A stretch of DNA of 64,000 nt from Paenibacillus lignilyticus (lineage in GTDB: Bacteria; Bacillota; Bacilli; Paenibacillales; Paenibacillaceae), in NCBI RefSeq assembly GCF_017942085.1, contig NZ_JAGKSP010000005.1, positions 62,001-126,000 on the forward strand. The letters run 5' to 3'. Below are positions 59,453-64,000 of this stretch, one piece after another. How positions within the stretch are numbered: position 1 is the first letter of the stretch; each line of letters opens with the position of its first letter. Both the position numbers and the translations under genes were made by a program. The notes under the pieces were generated by a model. The model searched no databases, was not told the origin of the DNA, and worked only from the letters and a program-made list of their open reading frames with translations.

Positions 59453-60427
59453 GTGAATACTTCGCGAAAATGGTGGATATTATCGGTAACGAGCCTGGGT
59501 TCCTTGCTGTCTGCACTTACTTTAGCACACTCATCATTGCGCTGCCGGATCTGTTGACGGGTTTACAAGCTTCGCTGCCGCAGGCGATGTGGGTAATGCT
59601 CTCGTATATGGTGGCGCAGACCGTCATGGTGCTTATGGCCGGCTCGCTTGCGGATCGCTTCGGACGTAAACGGATCTATATCGCGGGGACGTTTATTTCA
59701 GGCTTCGCTCAGCAAGCGCCTCGAGCGGATACATCCCAATGCGCTGCTGCATATGCCATTATTCGCGAATAAAATATTCTCATTCGGGATTATTTCCGCT
59801 ACGCTCAACGCCATTGCACGGATGGCCGTCATGTTCATGCTCATCTTCTACTTTCAAGGGGCACTGGAGAAAGATGCGCTTGTCGCCGGGATTATGACGA
59901 TCCCGCTAGCGGCAGGCATGCTCGTCGTATCGCCGCTTGCCGGCAGCCTTGGCGACAAATATGGCGAAACAACGCCGGCAACCGTAGGCTTGTTCCTTAG
60001 TATATTCGGCTTGGCCGGGCTTGCGCTGGATACGAATCTTGCTACACCTTTCTGGAACTTAGCGCTATATATGACAGTCATTAGCATCGGCTCGGGGTTG
60101 TTTAATTCTCCGAATTCCAGCAGTATTATGAATGCAGCCGGTGCCAAATATCGCGGTGAAGCTTCCGGAATTCGCTCGCTCACGACGAATATGGGGATGA
60201 TGCTCAGTATTGCGTTCTCGATGCCAATTGTGACACATAGCATTCCGCCTGAAGCGATGCTGGCGATTTTTTCAGGTACACAGGTGGGCATGAATGGCGC
60301 TGAATCGTCGTTGAACGGGTTTATCAGCGGTTTGCATGCCGTGTTCTGACTTATGGCGGCGCTAATGGCGCTCGCTGCCGTCATGTCTCATCTGCGCGCG
60401 AACAAACGAATTACTAATCATGGATAA
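59453..60427 (+). pseudogene. Decayed MFS exporter (DHA2-like)
   Basis: From GTG 59453 (AGGGGAG site) the frame reads RKWWILSVTSLGSLLSALTL, then near 59520 the family sequence moves to another frame (LIIALPDLLTGLQASLPQAMWVMLSYMVAQTV...LADRFGRKRIYIAG). At about 59705 it jumps to a late part of the protein in the third frame (FANKIFSFGIISATLNAIARMAVMFMLIFYFQG), so several helices are missing. The last helix has a TGA at 60347 before it resumes (MAALMALAAVMSHLRANK). It has at least a frameshift, an internal deletion and a nonsense codon. Confidence 0.85.
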
Positions 60428-60447
60428 GTAGGGAGACTTTCATTGAA

Positions 60448-61359
60448 ATGCCGGATCGAACGATATTACTAAAGCTATGGGGTGTTTCGCTGTTATGGGG
60501 CGGCAATTATGTTGCCAGTGCCTATATGCTGCGAGAGTTTTCGCCGATATTTCTGTCCTTTGCCAGACTCGTCGTGATGTCGCTGTTCTTAATCAGCGTG
60601 GCTATGATTCGCCATTCCATGCGGAAGCCAAGCCGAAGTGAGATCGGCTTGCTGCTGCTGGCCGGCATATCCGGCACGCTGATTAATCAGCTGTTTTATT
60701 TTACGGGGCTGCAGCATTCCACGGCAGGCAACGCTGCCCTTATTATTGCATTGTCGCCAATTGCCACGACATTGCTTTCGCGTATTTTTATGAAAGAAGA
60801 GATTACGCTGGTGAAGATAACAGGAGCAATCGTCGCTCTCGTGGGTGTAGTTTGCATCGTCCTCTATGGAGGTAAAGAGCTTGGTATCTCCAAAGGTGAT
60901 GTATACTTGCTGATGGCCATGCTCGGCATGTCGGTCAGCTTACTGTTTATTCGCAAGCTAACCGTCTCGATGTCGTCCTATGAAGTGACGATTTATTCCA
61001 CTGTCATAGGTACGATTCTGATGTCTCCGGCCGTAGGCGTTGAGGCATGGAATGGCCAATTACATGGGAGCCATAACTGGCTGGTGTGGCTGCTTCTGAT
61101 TACAGTCGCTGTAATCGGCCAAGGACTGGCCGGGTTCTGGTGGAACCAAGGCATTGCGGTTGTTGGACCTTCGACCAGCGCCATGTTCATGAATATTCCG
61201 CCGTTCGTCGCGATTATCGTTAGCTTCTTTGTCCTTGGCGATCCCATTAAAGCCGCCCAGATCGGCGGCGGCATTCTGATCTTGGCCGGAGTTGCCATCA
61301 CCAATATGAAACGCCGTCAACCGCAGGTGAGAACGGCAGGCGTCGATGTGAACGGGTAG
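60448..61359 (+). CDS. EamA/DMT-superfamily transporter
   Basis: The 303-residue protein has ten membrane segments in two EamA repeats (LWGVSLLWGGNYVASAYMLREFSPIFLSFARL and LTVSMSSYEVTIYSTVIG), with the usual TGLQHSTAGNAALIIALSPI. Likely an exporter of metabolites or amino acids. The ribosome site is weak (GGGAGAC). A strong terminator follows. Confidence 0.9.
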   Translation: MPDRTILLKLWGVSLLWGGNYVASAYMLREFSPIFLSFARLVVMSLFLISVAMIRHSMRKPSRSEIGLLLLAGISGTLINQLFYFTGLQHSTAGNAALIIALSPIATTLLSRIFMKEEITLVKITGAIVALVGVVCIVLYGGKELGISKGDVYLLMAMLGMSVSLLFIRKLTVSMSSYEVTIYSTVIGTILMSPAVGVEAWNGQLHGSHNWLVWLLLITVAVIGQGLAGFWWNQGIAVVGPSTSAMFMNIPPFVAIIVSFFVLGDPIKAAQIGGGILILAGVAITNMKRRQPQVRTAGVDVNG

Positions 61360-61378
61360 CGGGAATAAACTAGGCGGG

Positions 61379-61427
61379 AAGGACTGTTTCAAAAGTGTGC
61401 AGTTGACTTTTGAGGCAGTTCTTTTGC
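61379..61427 (+). terminator. Rho-independent terminator
   Basis: AAGGACTG and TTCAAAAGT pair with ACTTTTGA and GCAGTTCTT with one mismatch, ending T-rich after the EamA gene. Confidence 0.82.
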
Positions 61428-61429
61428 TA

Positions 61430-61488
61430 TTGACAGGAAACCAAATGGTTGTATATAATCGAATTCGAAAAGCGAAACCAAATGGTTT
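61430..61488 (+). promoter_or_regulatory. Consensus promoter with two identical operators
   Basis: TTGACA (61430) and TATAAT (61454) are 18 bases apart, a perfect sigma-A pair. AAACCAAATGGTT occurs in the spacer (61438-61450) and again downstream within GAAACCAAATGGTTTC (61474-61489), each an inverted repeat with an AA centre. They are 37 bases apart, so a repressor would cover the promoter. Confidence 0.75.
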
Positions 61489-61527
61489 CGTATTAATCCG
61501 ACAATCAAACAAAGCGAGGGAACCGGG

Positions 61528-61965
61528 ATGTTATTTAGTGACATTAATTATTGGGCGGTATTGGTTACGGGAATACTATCTTTAGCATTAGGATTTCTGT
61601 GGATGGCGGTCATTTGGAAGAAGCCGTATCAGCGGGATATGTACGGAAGTCCTACATCGCAGCCAAGCAACGCCGTTAAGATGCAGTCTTTTATCATCTA
61701 TATTCTCGTTTCGTTCCTGACTTCGATCGCGTTTGCCGTTTGCTTACAGCTGTGGAAAGCCGGCGGACAAGCTTTTGATTACGACGGTGATTCCTTGGCC
61801 GGCGCGTTCTGGTTCACGATGCTGCTGGCAGCGGGTTATACACTGCCGTTCACGGTTGGCAAGAAAGTGTGGCAATTCAAGAGCTGGCTCGTTGTAGCCG
61901 TCGATACGTCCTATGAAGCGGTGCGTTTCACGATGCTGCTGCTCATCTTCTGGTTTTGGAATTAA
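61528..61965 (+). CDS. DUF1761-family membrane protein
   Basis: The 145-residue protein has four membrane segments and the DUF1761 start INYWAVLVTGILSLALGFLWMAVIWKKPYQ. ATG 61528 follows GAGGGAAC. The strong regulated promoter upstream means tight control by an unlinked regulator. Function unknown. A terminator follows. Confidence 0.85.
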   Translation: MLFSDINYWAVLVTGILSLALGFLWMAVIWKKPYQRDMYGSPTSQPSNAVKMQSFIIYILVSFLTSIAFAVCLQLWKAGGQAFDYDGDSLAGAFWFTMLLAAGYTLPFTVGKKVWQFKSWLVVAVDTSYEAVRFTMLLLIFWFWN

Positions 61966-61979
61966 TCATAATCATACCT

Positions 61980-62024
61980 AATACCCGGTGAAGGAGCGGA
62001 CATGCTCACGCCGGGTATTTCTTT
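61980..62024. terminator. Rho-independent terminator
   Basis: AATACCCGG pairs with CCGGGTATT, with inner TGA/TCA pairing, followed by a T-rich tail. Confidence 0.82.
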
Positions 62025-62174
62025 TCTCGATACATAAGTTCGTCCCATACATCGCAGCTGGAACGGCTGATAGCGAATGTTGTGCGAAATGGAATAGTTG
62101 CACCGTGAAAGGCATATCTGCCAATGCTCAGCATACGATTATGCGAAGAATGCGAGGAGAGGGATGATGCTGAC

Positions 62175-64000
62175 ATGGCCGCGAACGAACAGCAGCTAAC
62201 GCAAATCGCAATGGCAAATTTGCCGAGTGGCGCGGAGCTGATGTTACTCAACCAGTCTGCCGCGAATGCGGCGGTGTGTGCAGCTGATCTGAATGGAGAC
62301 CGATTGTCTGAGATTGCTGCAGTATACCGATTGGGCAACCAGCTTCATTTGGTGGTGCTGCGAGAGAAGAAGGGGAAATGGGAGAAGGCAGCCGATGTCA
62401 AAGGGCATGGCCATGGTGTAGCGCAGTTGATGGCTATGCCAGTGATGCGAGCCGGTCAGAACAATTTAATCGTAGGCTGGCAAATCAACGCCCAGTGGTC
62501 GAAGCTGTCTGTTTATGAATGGAACAAGGAAGGGTTAAGAGATGTCGCGCCGTCCGGCATGAGCTACAGCTACATGGATGCGATGGATATGCCGAGCAAC
62601 CAAGGTCAAGACGGCAAAACAGAGCTGGCGATTTGGATGCAAAATAGCGGCGAATCCTACCACATCGAAGTCCTTCGCTGGCAAGAAGGCAGCTTTGTTC
62701 CTGCGCAAGACGTGTATAGCTATTATTTTCCGCATGTCGTCAAGTACTATGAGCGGCTAGTCTGGCGGTACCCGCAATATCCGCTGTATTGGTACCATCT
62801 TGCTGATGCACAATACCGCTCCGGTCGTGTTGAACCGGCTCTGGTGTCCGTTCATCAGGCACTCGCTTTCGCTCAACCAACGCGGGATACGCTGCTTGAG
62901 CTGGAGCAGTCGATCCGGGATGCACTGGAACCCGTGGTTCCAACGCGAGCGGTGGGTCTGTTTCCCGCGTCGCTGAAAACCGTAAAGGGCATGAGATGGG
63001 GCTACATCGACAACCGGGGCAGGATGGCGATAGACCCGAGGTATGACGACGCCGGTGACTTTCAGGAAAACGGATTGGCGGTGGTCTCCGAGAAAGGGAA
63101 ATATGGCATCATTAACGCATCCGCTCAGTACATCGTTCCACCTATTTACGATTCAATTGGCAAATTCTCAGAGCAGCGCGCCTCTGTAATCGACAGTCAA
63201 GGCTTTAAGATGATTAACGAGAGCGGCACGGTGCTGACGAAGAAGGCGTATCCGTTTATCTCCGACATGCATAACGGCAGAGCGGTATTTTATGACACCC
63301 TTCCCGGTTCCGCAGGGGAGAGTACGATTCAATATGGCTATCTGGATGCGCAAGGCCATGCAGTGATTCCGGCGCAATTTCAGGAAGCGAATGATTTTCA
63401 AGGCAATAAGGCACTCGTCAAGGTGAAAGACAATGAATATGCGTTAATTGGTTTGGATGGCCGCCGGCTCCATACTTACCATTATGCGAGCGTCGGGCCG
63501 CTAGGGGATGGATTGCTATCCTTCCAGCGTGAGCTTGCGGGTAAAACCGGTTATATGGATGAAAGCGGGTCTATCGTGATTCAGCCTGCTTTTTACTCCG
63601 CTTTCCCCTTCGAAGACGGCCGCGCGATCGTCAACACTTCGGATGATTTCAGGTCGAATTACGGCGTCATCAATAAGCAAGGTGCTTTTATTATAAAAGC
63701 AGAGTACAACGACATCAGGAGTTTAGGCAGCGGCAGGTTTGCGGTAGGCAAAGCCATCGATCCTCAGCAGCCTTATATCGGTTCCATTTATGCCATCGCA
63801 GATTGGGATGGAAAGCTGCTGACGGACTTTGTGTACCGGGATGTCGCTGATTATAGCAAGGGGCTGGCTTCCGCATCGGATGCGAAGCAGACATTCTTCA
63901 TTGATCGCAACGGTCAACCGGCTCCAGGTTATCCGCGCGTAAACGGCAGCGGCACGCTTACATTGGAAGAAGGCGGGTTGATCAAGGCTTACGTGGATCA
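62175..64000 (+). CDS. WG-repeat (KWG) protein, C-terminus outside window
   Basis: The frame from ATG 62175 stays open to the window end (608 codons). The first part (about residues 35-190) has FG-GAP-like motifs (ADLNGDRLSEIAAVYRL), then a TPR-like helix pair (YPLYWYHLADAQYRSGRVEPALVSVHQAL), then from about residue 265 WG repeats (WGYIDNRGRMAIDPRYDDAGDFQENGLAVV, GYMDESGSIVIQPAFYSAFPFEDGRAIV). Such proteins are usually secreted or lipid-anchored, yet no signal peptide precedes the start, and GAGGAGAGGG is 11 bases away. The true start could lie upstream (ATG 62124) or the signal may have been lost. Confidence 0.8.
   Translation, partial: MAANEQQLTQIAMANLPSGAELMLLNQSAANAAVCAADLNGDRLSEIAAVYRLGNQLHLVVLREKKGKWEKAADVKGHGHGVAQLMAMPVMRAGQNNLIVGWQINAQWSKLSVYEWNKEGLRDVAPSGMSYSYMDAMDMPSNQGQDGKTELAIWMQNSGESYHIEVLRWQEGSFVPAQDVYSYYFPHVVKYYERLVWRYPQYPLYWYHLADAQYRSGRVEPALVSVHQALAFAQPTRDTLLELEQSIRDALEPVVPTRAVGLFPASLKTVKGMRWGYIDNRGRMAIDPRYDDAGDFQENGLAVVSEKGKYGIINASAQYIVPPIYDSIGKFSEQRASVIDSQGFKMINESGTVLTKKAYPFISDMHNGRAVFYDTLPGSAGESTIQYGYLDAQGHAVIPAQFQEANDFQGNKALVKVKDNEYALIGLDGRRLHTYHYASVGPLGDGLLSFQRELAGKTGYMDESGSIVIQPAFYSAFPFEDGRAIVNTSDDFRSNYGVINKQGAFIIKAEYNDIRSLGSGRFAVGKAIDPQQPYIGSIYAIADWDGKLLTDFVYRDVADYSKGLASASDAKQTFFIDRNGQPAPGYPRVNGSGTLTLEEGGLIKAYVD

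Noticed and set aside
62006..62338. 110-residue minus-strand frame before the WG protein
   Set aside because: Overlaps the start of the WG coding region, no ribosome site, unlike any domain.
1..64000. tRNA, rRNA, riboswitch or insertion sequence
   Set aside because: No cloverleaf, rRNA-like stretch, T-box, transposase gene or terminal inverted repeat pair was recognised.

Overview
The window looks like chromosome of a Paenibacillus-type Firmicute (order Bacillales). Most genes carry strong AGGAGG-type ribosome sites, GTG and TTG starts are frequent, Rho-independent terminators are abundant, and gene content (BcrA/BcrB-type ABC transporters, KamA/Yod lysine genes, TagA, DUF1450, CcdC, LysM and WG-repeat proteins) matches that group. 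No rRNA, tRNA, CRISPR array, insertion sequence or phage module was seen. Functions are assigned by reading motifs by eye, without database searches.

Layout. 1-2342: two glycosyltransferases and a methyltransferase on the minus strand. 2523-7404: two ABC exporters flanking a two-component system; the second ATPase gene has an in-frame amber codon. 7510-16888: ThuA-like protein, SDR, TagA-type transferase, DapA-type aldolase with a divergent LysR regulator, a YdjC/ChbG remnant, a Cof-type HAD phosphatase, and a DeoR regulator with a MurA in which the fosfomycin-target cysteine is Asp. 17012-34820: mostly single accessory genes (erythromycin-esterase family, VOC, GH-like, GNAT, PhyH, AraC, MBL, DinB, YdeI, a MarR/MFS efflux pair, a regulator with two MerR headpieces).

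34961-48328 is the most coherent region. It holds gabT, an aldehyde dehydrogenase, rpoN (sigma-54), ablB, yodT-yodS-yodR-yodQ, kamA and a PAS-AAA+-Fis sigma-54 activator. Four well-formed -24/-12 promoters (35339, 40535, 40583, 46807) precede gabT, ablB, yodT and kamA. The inferred route is lysine to beta-lysine, N6-acetyl-beta-lysine, a 3-keto acid, 4-acetamidobutyrate, GABA and succinate. rpoN sits in one of the operons that its own product should transcribe.

48464-53628 contains a small membrane protein, a PepF-type peptidase, an ECF sigma factor with a coupled BtrH-like gene, then a non-coding 112-114 bp tandem array carrying eleven stem-loops, some with compensatory arm changes. 54574-58838 holds a small membrane protein and a dedicated export/oxidation cluster: Tat-signal subunit, GMC dehydrogenase, TatC, TatA and a lipoprotein with a complete CuA copper motif. 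58984 to the end holds a MerR regulator followed by a decayed MFS pump, an EamA transporter, a DUF1761 protein behind a promoter with two identical operators, and a partial WG-repeat protein running off the window.
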